A stretch of DNA of 64,000 nucleotides from positions 1 through 64,000 of the forward strand of contig JBBDYG010000089.1 of assembly GCA_040901765.1 (NCBI GenBank), read 5' to 3'. Below, piece after piece: positions 46,408 through 54,443 of the stretch. The position numbers were made by a program, and so were the translations under genes. This stretch comes from JBBDYG01 sp040901765 (GTDB taxonomy: Bacteria; Planctomycetota; Planctomycetia; Pirellulales; Lacipirellulaceae). The notes beneath the pieces are model-generated. The model did no database searches. It saw only the letters and a program-made list of their open reading frames with translations, and was not told the origin of the DNA. Each line of letters starts with the position of its first letter. Within the stretch, counting starts at the first letter, position 1.

Positions 46408-47730
46408 TCACAGCTTCCGCACCACCAAATCGCGAAATTGCGCTTCGTAGCCCGCCTTGTTTTGCAACTTGAATGCCCCCTCGCGCAGTTCGCCAAAGGG
46501 CGTCAAGCGGCGGAACTTGCTGTCGGCGAGTTGCGCCTGCCACTCGGGCGAGCCAAATTCGTAGGTCAACACCCGCACTCCGTTGAGCCAATGCTCAACC
46601 TTCGGGCCGACTGCCACGATTCGCGAATGGTGCCACTGGTCGCAGTCGCAAATTGGCTTGTGAGCGAGCGGTCCAAAAAGATCGACGTTCGCCCCAGTGG
46701 CGGACTTGTCGGTGGGGCGGATGCGCCGGGTCACTTCATCGATGAGTTGGTACTCCGGCCCGAGCAGAATGTATTTGTAATCGGCCACGCGATAGAAAAT
46801 GCCGCTATTGCCGCGACGGCAAACTTTCCAATCGCACTCGAAGTCGAAATCCTCGAACTTCTGCGTGGACAGGGCATCGTCGCCCCGGCCCACAATCGTC
46901 AGCGCGCCATCCACAACGTCCCAACCGGTCGGCGGGCCGCCCTCTTCCGGCGCTACCCAACCGTTTAGTGTTTTTCCGTCGAACAGCGAAACGCGATTCG
47001 GATGGGGTTCGCCCAGTAGCTCCCCGACCTTCACCTCGAGGGCGTCGGCCCAGCGCTCGTAGCCTGCGGGCGACAGATGCAGAAAATCGGGCATAATGCT
47101 CTTGTCGAGCCGCCCATCCGCTTCGGTGAATTTCGGACCAATATCGAGGAAATGGACGTTTTCCCAATCGGCCAGTTGAGCGATTTCCTGATTCACCGCG
47201 GCAACGCTGCCGCGAATCGGATCGTCAGGCTTCTCGCCGCGCGGAAAGATGCCCAACAGCAGAATTTTGGAATCGGGCATCTCCTTCCGCAGAAGTTCCA
47301 CAATCTCGGTCACCCCGGCTGCCGTTTCTGACGGGTTGCTGCGGCCGTCGGGCAAATTGTTCGTGCCAATCATGATCACGAACAGTTTAGGGTTGATTCC
47401 TTCCAAATTGCCGTTCTGAAGCCGCCACAGGACGTGCTGCGTCTGGTCGCCGGAAATGCCGAAATTAGCCGCCTTTCGCTTAGCAAAATGGGCGTCCCAC
47501 GCTTCTTTACCCGCCCCTTCCCAGCCCTGGGTGATCGAGTCGCCCAGAAACACCACGTCGATGTCCCCCTGTTTGGCCAGCTTGTTGAAGCTTTCATGCC
47601 GGTCCAACCAGCCGCCCTCGCGCGGCACGGGCGTGACCGAGGCAGGTGCTTCGGTGGTGGGTTGCGCCAATAAGCTGGCTGGCCAAAGGGCGGAGAGGGC
47701 AAATAGGATGCGGAAAAGCAAACGGCTCAT
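46408..47730 (-). CDS. SGNH/GDSL hydrolase fused to 3-keto-disaccharide hydrolase domain
   Basis: A 440-residue exported protein (signal peptide to about residue 24, ending LLAQ). The SGNH esterase domain is at about 45-230: block I VVFLGDSITQGWEG with the catalytic Ser, GTNN block III, and the D-x2-H of PDFLHLSPAGY. The DUF1080/3-keto-disaccharide hydrolase jelly roll follows at about 240-440 (SLFDGKTLNGW). This points to deacylation and hydrolysis of an extracellular carbohydrate. The start at 47730 removes a non-signal extension of 16 residues. Confidence 0.88.
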   Translation of the reverse strand: MSRLLFRILFALSALWPASLLAQPTTEAPASVTPVPREGGWLDRHESFNKLAKQGDIDVVFLGDSITQGWEGAGKEAWDAHFAKRKAANFGISGDQTQHVLWRLQNGNLEGINPKLFVIMIGTNNLPDGRSNPSETAAGVTEIVELLRKEMPDSKILLLGIFPRGEKPDDPIRGSVAAVNQEIAQLADWENVHFLDIGPKFTEADGRLDKSIMPDFLHLSPAGYERWADALEVKVGELLGEPHPNRVSLFDGKTLNGWVAPEEGGPPTGWDVVDGALTIVGRGDDALSTQKFEDFDFECDWKVCRRGNSGIFYRVADYKYILLGPEYQLIDEVTRRIRPTDKSATGANVDLFGPLAHKPICDCDQWHHSRIVAVGPKVEHWLNGVRVLTYEFGSPEWQAQLADSKFRRLTPFGELREGAFKLQNKAGYEAQFRDLVVRKL

Positions 47731-47973
47731 GATTTGGTGTCCTTGAGATGACTGGCTCCGAGGAAAATCAAGGGGCAAAGCCCCGGCAAAAGCAGTCCCC
47801 CAGTTTACCGCTTCGGTCTCAGCGGGTCAGCCGAACGGTTTTGGGCCTGTTTCCGCACACGTACAAACAAAGTGTGAACATCCAGCATCGGAGAACGATT
47901 TCAAGGATTTCCGTCCAGGAGCTGCAAAGTCCGCAAGATTGTAGCAGGCACGCTCCGTGGGGCGGCGCACCAT

Positions 47974-47992
47974 CCGCGACCAACGGTCGCGG
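47974..47992. repeat. short palindrome, CCGCGACC type
   Basis: CCGCGACC-AAC-GGTCGCGG followed by CTTTATG, a partial relative of the palindrome at 43911-43966. The 288-bp spacer 47731-48018 that contains it shows no gene. Confidence 0.55.
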
Positions 47993-48018
47993 CTTTATGG
48001 GGCACCCGGCGACCCGAA

Positions 48019-48435
48019 TTACACCGAGAGCAGGCATGTAAACCCCGCCTGCTGGAAATCGCGGTCGCTGGTGAACGCTTCAGTCATGCCGCGATCCTGC
48101 ATCACGATAAAACTCGCGCAATCCACGAGGCCCCACGTCTTGTCCGAATATCGGCGGTAGTGATCGGTGGCTCGAACGATCAGTGCTTGATCAACCACCA
48201 CGATATCAACAACGGGACTTTGCCAAAATTGATCCAATGCGTCCGCGAAATGCGTCTTAGCTTGCGACCGAGCGAGTCCGTTTCCTGTTTCGGCGATCAC
48301 CCAGTCGGTCAGCACAACGCGATAGCCAAGGAGACCCAGTTCAATCCATCGCTCGTCAGCCTGCTCATGCAATTCCTCCGTGGCATTCAACAGCGCGATC
48401 CAGCCGTTCGTGTCGAGAAAGAGGCTACGGGACAT
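48019..48435 (-). CDS. VapC-like PIN-domain ribonuclease toxin
   Basis: A 138-residue PIN protein with the acidic residues in place: LFLDTNGW near residue 7, VIAETGNG near residue 48, and LVDCASFIVM near residue 103 with the following TSDRDF. PIN toxins cleave RNA with a metal ion. It overlaps the antitoxin gene by 11 bp. The full-length sequence serves as a template for the frameshifted relative at 60398. Confidence 0.88.
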   Translation of the reverse strand: MSRSLFLDTNGWIALLNATEELHEQADERWIELGLLGYRVVLTDWVIAETGNGLARSQAKTHFADALDQFWQSPVVDIVVVDQALIVRATDHYRRYSDKTWGLVDCASFIVMQDRGMTEAFTSDRDFQQAGFTCLLSV

Positions 48436-48676
48436 CCTTAACCTTTGGGTGGCCGTACAGATAATGATTAATGTTTACGGCTAAATCCGGGATGCCAGTG
48501 TCTACAGCCAGCTCGCCCATGCGGAAAACCGGGTCTAATTGACTCTTGTCAATCTTGGTTTTCTTGTTTTCGGTCGGCTGCGTAAGTAGCTCGACGCGCA
48601 CGGGCGCGCCCTCCGGCAATTGAACGCCGTCGTCTAGGAGTAACATGCCGTTTTGGATGATGCCTTGATAGACCAT
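48425..48676 (-). CDS. antitoxin of the AF2212-like (DUF104) type
   Basis: An 83-residue protein opening MVYQGIIQNGMLLLDDGVQLPEGAPVRVE, the small beta-rich AF2212/DUF104 pattern found upstream of PIN toxins. Its C-terminus carries TGIPDLAVNINHYLYG, which resembles TGIPDLAENFDDYRFG of the second antitoxin (60807), and this tail probably clamps the toxin. It precedes the VapC gene in transcription, overlapping by 11 bp. Confidence 0.8.
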   Translation of the reverse strand: MVYQGIIQNGMLLLDDGVQLPEGAPVRVELLTQPTENKKTKIDKSQLDPVFRMGELAVDTGIPDLAVNINHYLYGHPKVKDVP

Positions 48677-48885
48677 GGGATTCGGCTCCGCGAGGGTAGA
48701 TCAATTCTACACCACGCGACGCGTTTCTACAAAATCGCGACCATTTTTGTGGGACGGCACCCATCAGCGGGAAGGCCTGGCGCGGAGATTTCAGTTCGCG
48801 GTCCCGCCTCACATGCGATCGACTTGGATCGATGGCTGTCCCTGTGACTCGCACAGTTATCGAGAGCAATTTGCTCAGCCCGCGG

Positions 48886-49209
48886 TTACGCCACTTCCGT
48901 TGCTAGGAGTGCTCCTTTGGTGGTTGTCACCTGGACTTGACGACCAAGGCGGTAGAGGAACTTGGTGAGCCTGTCGGCAGACATCTGGGATATTTTGCCG
49001 TTGAGCAACTCGCTAGCCCTGGACTGGGGGATGTCGAGTAGCTTCTCTAATTGCCTGGAAGTCAGTTTTTGCTTCTCCACCACCTTCATGATTTCGTTGT
49101 GCAGCGCAAGCTTTAATTCGAGTACAGCAGCTTGCTCCTTGGAGAAGCCCAGATCCTCGAACAACTTGTCTGTCGACACGTGCGTGGGTTTACTTGTTTT
49201 TGCGTGCAT
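48886..49209 (-). CDS. higA: HigA-type helix-turn-helix antitoxin
   Basis: A 107-residue XRE-family protein: the HTH is in LTSRQLEKLLDIPQSRASELLNGK near residues 48-72. It is the second gene after the HigB-like toxin, overlapping it by 20 bp, the order typical of HigBA modules. It would bind the operator upstream of the toxin. The start at 49209 gives the usual family length; a longer start adds 12 basic residues with no support. Confidence 0.85.
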   Translation of the reverse strand: MHAKTSKPTHVSTDKLFEDLGFSKEQAAVLELKLALHNEIMKVVEKQKLTSRQLEKLLDIPQSRASELLNGKISQMSADRLTKFLYRLGRQVQVTTTKGALLATEVA

Positions 49210-49510
49210 TTTTCTTCTCCTCCGCGAGTCTTGCCCGAACGGCATTCAGTCGGTTCGATGCGATCGCTAAATCGTTTCGGCTGGTCTTGGCCGATTTCTT
49301 GGTAAATCCGTGCAACATGTAAAGTGTGTCGCCCACGCGAGTGAGGTAGATGAGACGATACCAACCATTGCCGTCTCGCTGCCTCAATTCAAAGACCCCT
49401 TTTCCAATGGACTGCATGGGGCGACTATCGTGCGGCATCGTTCCTTGCTGCAAACGCCGAATCTCGAGGCCGATTTCCTGCCGAATGGCGCTGGGGAAAG
49501 CCCTCACCAC
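49190..49510 (-). CDS. higB: HigB/Gp49-like toxin, possibly N-terminally truncated
   Basis: A RelE-fold toxin of the phage-derived Gp49 type: VVRAFPSAIRQEIGLEIRRLQ, GVFELRQRDGNGWYRLIY, and LHGFTKKSAKTS. From the GTG at 49510 it has 106 residues, with GAAGGAG upstream. The frame continues upstream through EGDSLD to a TGA (49529-49531) and then an ATG at 49570. In the family a Trp is normally found at that position, so the ancestral gene probably began at 49570 and now has a nonsense codon. The first beta-strand would be missing in the short form. Confidence 0.75.
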   Translation of the reverse strand: MVRAFPSAIRQEIGLEIRRLQQGTMPHDSRPMQSIGKGVFELRQRDGNGWYRLIYLTRVGDTLYMLHGFTKKSAKTSRNDLAIASNRLNAVRARLAEEKKNARKNK

Positions 49511-49583
49511 GTCGAGGCTATCTCCTTCTCAAGCAACTTTTGCATCCGCATTTTTCTTCTCACCTGCCATTGCTATCCTAAAT

Positions 49584-49613
49584 ATAGTATGCTAAATATG
49601 GGATATTTGTCAA
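49584..49613 (-). promoter_or_regulatory. predicted sigma70-type promoter of the HigBA module
   Basis: On the minus strand TTGACA (49608-49613), an 18-bp spacer and TACTAT (49584-49589) form a good promoter, 14 bp before the ATG at 49570. Direct repeats ATTTAG flank the -10 and could be HigA operator half-sites. Confidence 0.6.
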
Positions 49614-49788
49614 CTGGAAAGGAGCGCGCCCAAGAGGAATAAGAGGATATTGTTTGGTGTGCCATTGGGTGTGGCCTGGGACAGCCATCCTGGCGAGTGT
49701 TTCGGGGCACGGGCGATTCGCCCGTGCGGTCCGAAAACACCCCAGCCGCCCCTCCTCCGGGATTCGCAAAAAATCCGCATTTTCTCCC

Positions 49789-49816
49789 TTGCCAGGCGGA
49801 TGGAGACCGATATACT
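49789..49816 (+). promoter_or_regulatory. predicted recA promoter
   Basis: TTGCCA (49789-49794), 16-bp spacer, TATACT (49811-49816), leaving a leader of about 105 bases before the recA start. Position and sequence fit a sigma70-type promoter. Confidence 0.5.
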
Positions 49817-49929
49817 AATCAAGCGTACACTATACGGCAGCCGCTTCGCCTCGCCTTGCCGGGGCAAAAAGGTCCGGCCACCGCTTGCAACTTTTCCACC
49901 CATCTACCATAACCGGAGGCGTTTTCCAC

Positions 49930-51093
49930 ATGGTTGCCACCGCTAACCCCAATCATCGCATGGCCAAGAAAGACAAATCGCCCGGAAAAAAACCGGGTAA
50001 ATCGGAAGATGGGCAGGAGCGGACCAAGCGTGCCGCTGCCGCCAATATTCTGGAACACAGCACCGAACTGCGCCATACCGTTGCCGCCATCGAAAAACAG
50101 TTCGGCGAGGGAGCGATTATGCCCCTCGGGGCCGAATCGGACCGGCAAATTGAGGGGATTTCCACCGGCAGCCTGTCGCTCGACATTGCTCTGGGCGGTC
50201 AGGGAGTCCCCCGTGGCCGGGTCATCGAAATCTTCGGACCCGAATCGAGCGGCAAGACGACTCTCGCCCTGCACGTGGTGGCCCAGGCTCAAAAGGCCGG
50301 TGGAATTACCGCTTTTATCGACGCCGAGCATGCCATTGACCCCAGTTGGGCCAAAAAGTTAGGCGTCGATTTGGAAACCCTGCTGGTCAGCCAGCCGGGC
50401 CACGGCGAAGAGGCGATGCAAATCACCGAAATGCTCGTCAAAAGCAATGCAGTGGACGTGGTCGTGATCGATTCCGTCGCAGCTCTGGTGCCCAAGAAGG
50501 AACTCGATGGCGAAATTGGCGATAGCCACGTCGGCTTGCAGGCCCGGCTCATGAGCCAGACCATGCGGAAGCTCACCGGCGCGATCTCCAAGTCGAAGAC
50601 AACTGTGATTTTCATCAACCAAATCCGCGAGAAGATCGGCGTGATGTTTGGCAGCCCCGAGACCACTCCGGGCGGCCGGGCGCTGAAGTTCTATGCCTCT
50701 TGCCGCATCGATGTCCGCCGCATCGGCCAACTGAAGGACGGCGAGGAGGTCGTCGGCCAGCGGGTCCGGGCGAAGGTCGTCAAGAATAAGGTCGCCCCCC
50801 CGTTTCGCGTGGCTGAGTTTGATATGATGCACAAGGACGGCATCAGCTACGAGGGCGACATCCTCGATCTGGGAACCGAGAAGAAGATCATTGGACGCAC
50901 AGGATCATGGCTCCGATATGGTGACTTGCAGCTTGGACAAGGCAAGGAAAAAGCGAGAATCTATCTCCGTGAGAATCCTCAGCTTACGGCTGAGATACGA
51001 GAGAAAATCCTCGGTGCCGGCGGCTTCGACGGACTCCTTTCCCAACCGAGTGCGGCCAGCGACGATGACGAATCAGTCGGCGACGACGAGTAG
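49930..51093 (+). CDS. recA: recombinase A
   Basis: A 387-residue RecA with the Walker A motif GPESSGKTT near residue 103, Walker B VVVIDSVAAL near residue 180, the MAW-like and loop 2 regions (FINQIREKIGVMFGSPETTPGG) and a strongly acidic C-terminus (SDDDESVGDDE). Compared with E. coli it has an extended basic N-terminus of about 35 residues. ATG at 49930 follows CGGAGG; an in-frame ATG at 49960 would remove ten residues. The gene overlaps the PDZ protein gene by 29 bp. Confidence 0.95.
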   Translation: MVATANPNHRMAKKDKSPGKKPGKSEDGQERTKRAAAANILEHSTELRHTVAAIEKQFGEGAIMPLGAESDRQIEGISTGSLSLDIALGGQGVPRGRVIEIFGPESSGKTTLALHVVAQAQKAGGITAFIDAEHAIDPSWAKKLGVDLETLLVSQPGHGEEAMQITEMLVKSNAVDVVVIDSVAALVPKKELDGEIGDSHVGLQARLMSQTMRKLTGAISKSKTTVIFINQIREKIGVMFGSPETTPGGRALKFYASCRIDVRRIGQLKDGEEVVGQRVRAKVVKNKVAPPFRVAEFDMMHKDGISYEGDILDLGTEKKIIGRTGSWLRYGDLQLGQGKEKARIYLRENPQLTAEIREKILGAGGFDGLLSQPSAASDDDESVGDDE

Positions 51094-52573
51094 CTGGTTC
51101 GCCACGCTTATCGCCGGGTTGTGGCTCGCCGCCACCTCAACGGGTCAGGAAGCCGCTTCCGTTCCGGACGGCCCCGCCGCCGTCATGGCAATTGAGTCGG
51201 TGCTGGTCGACGTGATCGCGCGCGCCGAGCAGAGTGTCGTTGCGATATCCCGCTCCGCCCCGGTTCCGGTGCCCGCCAACCGTGCCCCTGCGGTGATCGA
51301 GTTCGGCCGGGATCCGTTCGAGCGAATTCGGAACAATGCCGCGCAGCCGCTGCCCCATGCGTCGGGCGCTGGCGTGATCATTGATCCCGCGGGACTTATC
51401 CTCACGCAGTACCTTGTGGTCCACGCGGGCGACGTGCATACCGTCAGCACGGTCGATGGAAAAACCTATGCAGCGGAAATTCGCGGGGCCGATCCTCACA
51501 GCGGACTAGCCGTCTTGGCCGTGAAGGCGAGCGATCTGCCCGCGATCGCGATGGGAGACGCGACTTCCCTTCGCAAAGGGCAGATGGTCGTGTCGCTCAG
51601 CAATCCTCATGTGATCCAAAGCGATGGCCAACCGACCGCGAGTTGGGGAATTGTTTCGAATCTGGCGCGCAAGGCCGCGCCGCACGACAACTTCAACAAC
51701 GTGAACGACCCGACTGGAACGTTTCGTTCGTCGATCCACCACTTTGGCACTTTAATTCAAACCGACGCGCGTCTCGGTTGGGGGGCGAGCGGAGGAGCGC
51801 TGATCAATATGCGAGGCGAACTGATCGGAGTGACCAGTGCCGTGGACACGATTTCTGGGCACGAGGCAGCGGCGGGCTACGCCATCCCCATGAATGCCCC
51901 GATGCGGCGGATCATAGACGACCTAAAGCAAGGCCGCGAGGTGGAATATGGGCTGCTGGGAATCTCCTTCAACGCCGACGCGACAGCCCCCACGTCCACT
52001 GGCGATCAGGGAGTGATCGTCACCCAAGTTATCTTGGGCAGCCCCGCCGCAAGAGCGGGGATCCAAGCGAATGACGTCATTACCCACGTGGGCGACCAGC
52101 CGGTTCCCGATCCCGACCGGCTGCAGTTGGTGGTTCGCAATTTGTCGCCGTCCGAACGAGCGCCCATCCGTTTCGAACGTCAGGGATCTCCTCAACAGAC
52201 GGAGGTGATTGCCGGCAAGTATCATGTCGCTGGCGAGAAGGTGATCACCGAAAATCCGGTAAGCTGGCGCGGCATCCGCGTCGATCATTCCACCGCGATT
52301 CCCGCGTTCCAGTTGCAGCAGAGTGCGCAACTGGGCGAAATCGATCCCGAGGGGTGCGTGGTGGTGTCCGAAGTCGCCGAGGAGAGTCCGGCTTGGTCCG
52401 CCGGCGTGCGACCGGGCATGTTCATTAGCCACGTGGGCGAACACCGAGTTGCAACTCCCGACGAATTCCACAAGGCGGTGGAGTCTGCCGCGGGGCCAGT
52501 TTCCCTGCGTTTCGTGCAATCGGCCCGGCAGACCGAAGGAGAAGCCGTTCGCGAGATTCCAGCAAACCCGTAA
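51065..52573 (+). CDS. DegP/HtrA-like PDZ protein with lost catalytic His and Asp
   Basis: A 502-residue exported protein: signal peptide to about residue 35, trypsin-like domain at about 50-290, two PDZ domains (about 300-390 and 410-490). Aligned to DegP, the segment GYVVTNNHVV is replaced by GLILTQYLVV, so the His is Leu (residue 117). RSDIAL is replaced by HSGLAV, so the Asp is Gly (residue 147). The nucleophile is kept in GASGGAL (Ser 242). It should therefore not be a normal serine protease but could act as a chaperone or scaffold. It overlaps recA by 29 bp. Confidence 0.85.
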   Translation: MTNQSATTSSWFATLIAGLWLAATSTGQEAASVPDGPAAVMAIESVLVDVIARAEQSVVAISRSAPVPVPANRAPAVIEFGRDPFERIRNNAAQPLPHASGAGVIIDPAGLILTQYLVVHAGDVHTVSTVDGKTYAAEIRGADPHSGLAVLAVKASDLPAIAMGDATSLRKGQMVVSLSNPHVIQSDGQPTASWGIVSNLARKAAPHDNFNNVNDPTGTFRSSIHHFGTLIQTDARLGWGASGGALINMRGELIGVTSAVDTISGHEAAAGYAIPMNAPMRRIIDDLKQGREVEYGLLGISFNADATAPTSTGDQGVIVTQVILGSPAARAGIQANDVITHVGDQPVPDPDRLQLVVRNLSPSERAPIRFERQGSPQQTEVIAGKYHVAGEKVITENPVSWRGIRVDHSTAIPAFQLQQSAQLGEIDPEGCVVVSEVAEESPAWSAGVRPGMFISHVGEHRVATPDEFHKAVESAAGPVSLRFVQSARQTEGEAVREIPANP

Positions 52574-52583
52574 CCTTCGACTA

Positions 52584-53348
52584 TTATTTCTTTCGGCGAC
52601 TGAAAATCCTTAGCGCGATGAAACCGCACGCCAACAGGGCGACCGACGCCGGCTCGGGAATCGTCGCGGATGCGATTCCCACCCCGCCCGCCATGCCTGC
52701 TGGTCCGATGCTTCCCGGTGGGGCAATCGGGCCGACACTGCCCGCTTGGCTCAGCCAGATCAGGTAGTCGCGGCCATTCACGACTCCATCTTTGTCGGCG
52801 TCGCCGAGAGACGTGCATCCGCTGAGGAAGCACACCCGCCATAACGGAAGATCCTTCCGATCGACCCGCAAGTCGCTGTCAAAATCGGCGGCGAAGCTCT
52901 CGTAAGTAGGCGTTATCGGCGTGGATTCTCCATTGTCTTGAATGATCAATATCTCCAAATCTTGGAGGCGAAAGGGATCCCATGCTAAACCGAGCGAGAC
53001 GACCTGACCGGGGTCGAGCGACCCGCCATCGCCAACGAACTCTCCCTCCGCCAAGCTAGTGGCCATGCTGGAGATGGGCGTCCAATTATCGTTGGGATCG
53101 ATCAGCCCACCGTCGTTGGCATCGTAGTTGTTAAATATCGAAAGCCAGTTGCCCGCCAAGAGCGACCCACTTTCCGAATTGATTGAATAACCCACAATAG
53201 CTGCGGAACTTGCAGCGGGGTTGACCATCGAAATCTCGCCCGTGACGCGACTGACGATGAAGTCAATCGCCGCGCTACAATTGGCGATGCTCCACGCAGC
53301 GAAAATCAGTGTCGTGCGGCAGAAGGTATATCGTAAATCGGCGCGCAT
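52584..53348 (-). CDS. PEP-CTERM protein with dockerin-like repeats
   Basis: A 254-residue exported protein with signal peptide (residues about 5-27, ending CSAAIDF). Near residues 170-215 two Ca-binding-like loops are seen (DFDSDLRVDRKDL and DADKDGVVNGRDYLIW), a dockerin type I pattern. The C-terminus is a PEP-CTERM sorting signal: IPEPASVALLACGFIALR followed by FSRRKK. It would be processed by an exosortase and placed on the surface. It is convergent with the PDZ gene, only 10 bp apart. Confidence 0.85.
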   Translation of the reverse strand: MRADLRYTFCRTTLIFAAWSIANCSAAIDFIVSRVTGEISMVNPAASSAAIVGYSINSESGSLLAGNWLSIFNNYDANDGGLIDPNDNWTPISSMATSLAEGEFVGDGGSLDPGQVVSLGLAWDPFRLQDLEILIIQDNGESTPITPTYESFAADFDSDLRVDRKDLPLWRVCFLSGCTSLGDADKDGVVNGRDYLIWLSQAGSVGPIAPPGSIGPAGMAGGVGIASATIPEPASVALLACGFIALRIFSRRKK

Positions 53349-53511
53349 GGGAGGGGCATGAAGTAGGTTGGCGGGGCCGTCCGCACAGGCGCTGAGGACA
53401 GTCCCTGGAAAGCCGGATAAACACACGGTCCAGATTCAGGATAGCGACCCAGGTACAGTTTCTCAACGATTTGGTGAACCGCGCGAACCGATTCCTTCGT
53501 AAAAATCGCAT

Positions 53512-54177
53512 TTATCGGTCGGATCTATCGCGCAGCCGACCAGCCGCGTCGGCCTGCCAAATCTCGCCCGTGCCGACTTCCAAGGCAGTCAATAAGCCCC
53601 CGCCGTGGCAATAGGTGTCGATGCACAGAAGGTAATCCAGATCGAGGATTTCCCCTGTTTTCTGCGAAGTATGGCCGACGACAGCGGTTTTCCCGCTTTG
53701 GTGCGGACCGGGCATCGACACCCGCAAAGGCTCCCACCGCCAGAATTCCCAGGTCTGCTGATTGAGCGGGATATCCGCCGCGTAATTGGCGTGGGCAAAA
53801 AAGTGAGTCCCAGTTTCGTAATAGTCGCCCCAGGTGCGGATGTAGTCCACATGCTCTCTCGGTAGACGTGCCGGATCGCTTACCCCGTAAGACCGCAGCG
53901 TTGCCTCTCCTCCGCAGGCCAGCCAATCGTCGAGCGTGAATGGCCGCGCGATCGCCGTGAGAAGCATTTCTTCGTGGTTGCCTATAATCGGTACGATCCG
54001 GCATTTTTCACGCCAATCGAGCAACAGTTGCACCGACCGTTTGCTATCCCGTCCACGGTCAATCCAATCGCCCAGCACAACCAACGTATCGTCCCGTTGC
54101 GGTTTGATGGCGGCAAGCAGAGATTCAAGCGCAGCGGCGCAGCCGTGGACATCACCTATGGCAATAACTCGCTTCAT
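53512..54177 (-). CDS. PPP-type metallophosphatase
   Basis: A 221-residue calcineurin-like phosphoesterase: metal-binding blocks AIGDVHGC near residue 6, LGDWIDRG near residue 38, GNHEEMLL near residue 67, and His residues in VVGHTSQK near residue 165. This resembles bacterial PrpA/PrpB-type Ser/Thr phosphatases or diadenosine tetraphosphatases; the exact substrate is not decidable. The start MKRVIAIGDVHG at 54177 matches the family; the upstream frame has no support. Confidence 0.88.
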   Translation of the reverse strand: MKRVIAIGDVHGCAAALESLLAAIKPQRDDTLVVLGDWIDRGRDSKRSVQLLLDWREKCRIVPIIGNHEEMLLTAIARPFTLDDWLACGGEATLRSYGVSDPARLPREHVDYIRTWGDYYETGTHFFAHANYAADIPLNQQTWEFWRWEPLRVSMPGPHQSGKTAVVGHTSQKTGEILDLDYLLCIDTYCHGGGLLTALEVGTGEIWQADAAGRLRDRSDR

Positions 54178-54443
54178 AAGATGGAATAAGCGCCTCGCGA
54201 ATTGCGCCGGTGCCATGCACCAAAGTGCTTGCTCTGATTGTCGGCACGATCGAGGCTGGCGACAAGCGCAACATCCGGGCACGTTCAGTGTTCAGGTCCG
54301 CGCGCCGACCGACCCATTGTTGACACTACATCCCGAACCATTAGGATGTACAGAACTACTGGCTCCACAAGAGGTTGCGCGAATTATTGGCAATCCGCCA
54401 TGGCGCGACGCTCATCGCCTATTGCAGAAGGGCACCCAGGAAT

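Larger units (their letters stand above)
49571..49929. other. 359-bp region between HigBA and recA with hairpin and promoter
   Basis: Contains the HigBA promoter at one end. A perfect hairpin GCACGGGC-GATTC-GCCCGTGC lies at 49707-49727. No LexA-type CTGT-N8-ACAG box was seen. No coding region. Confidence 0.5.

Noticed and set aside
49571..49929. LexA/SOS box before recA
   Set aside because: No CTGT-N8-ACAG or close variant was found; planctomycetes may use another operator that I cannot recognise.
54178..54443. TPP riboswitch before thiC
   Set aside because: I looked for the CTGAGA and ACC/GGT-type core words and found no convincing set in the 266 bp.
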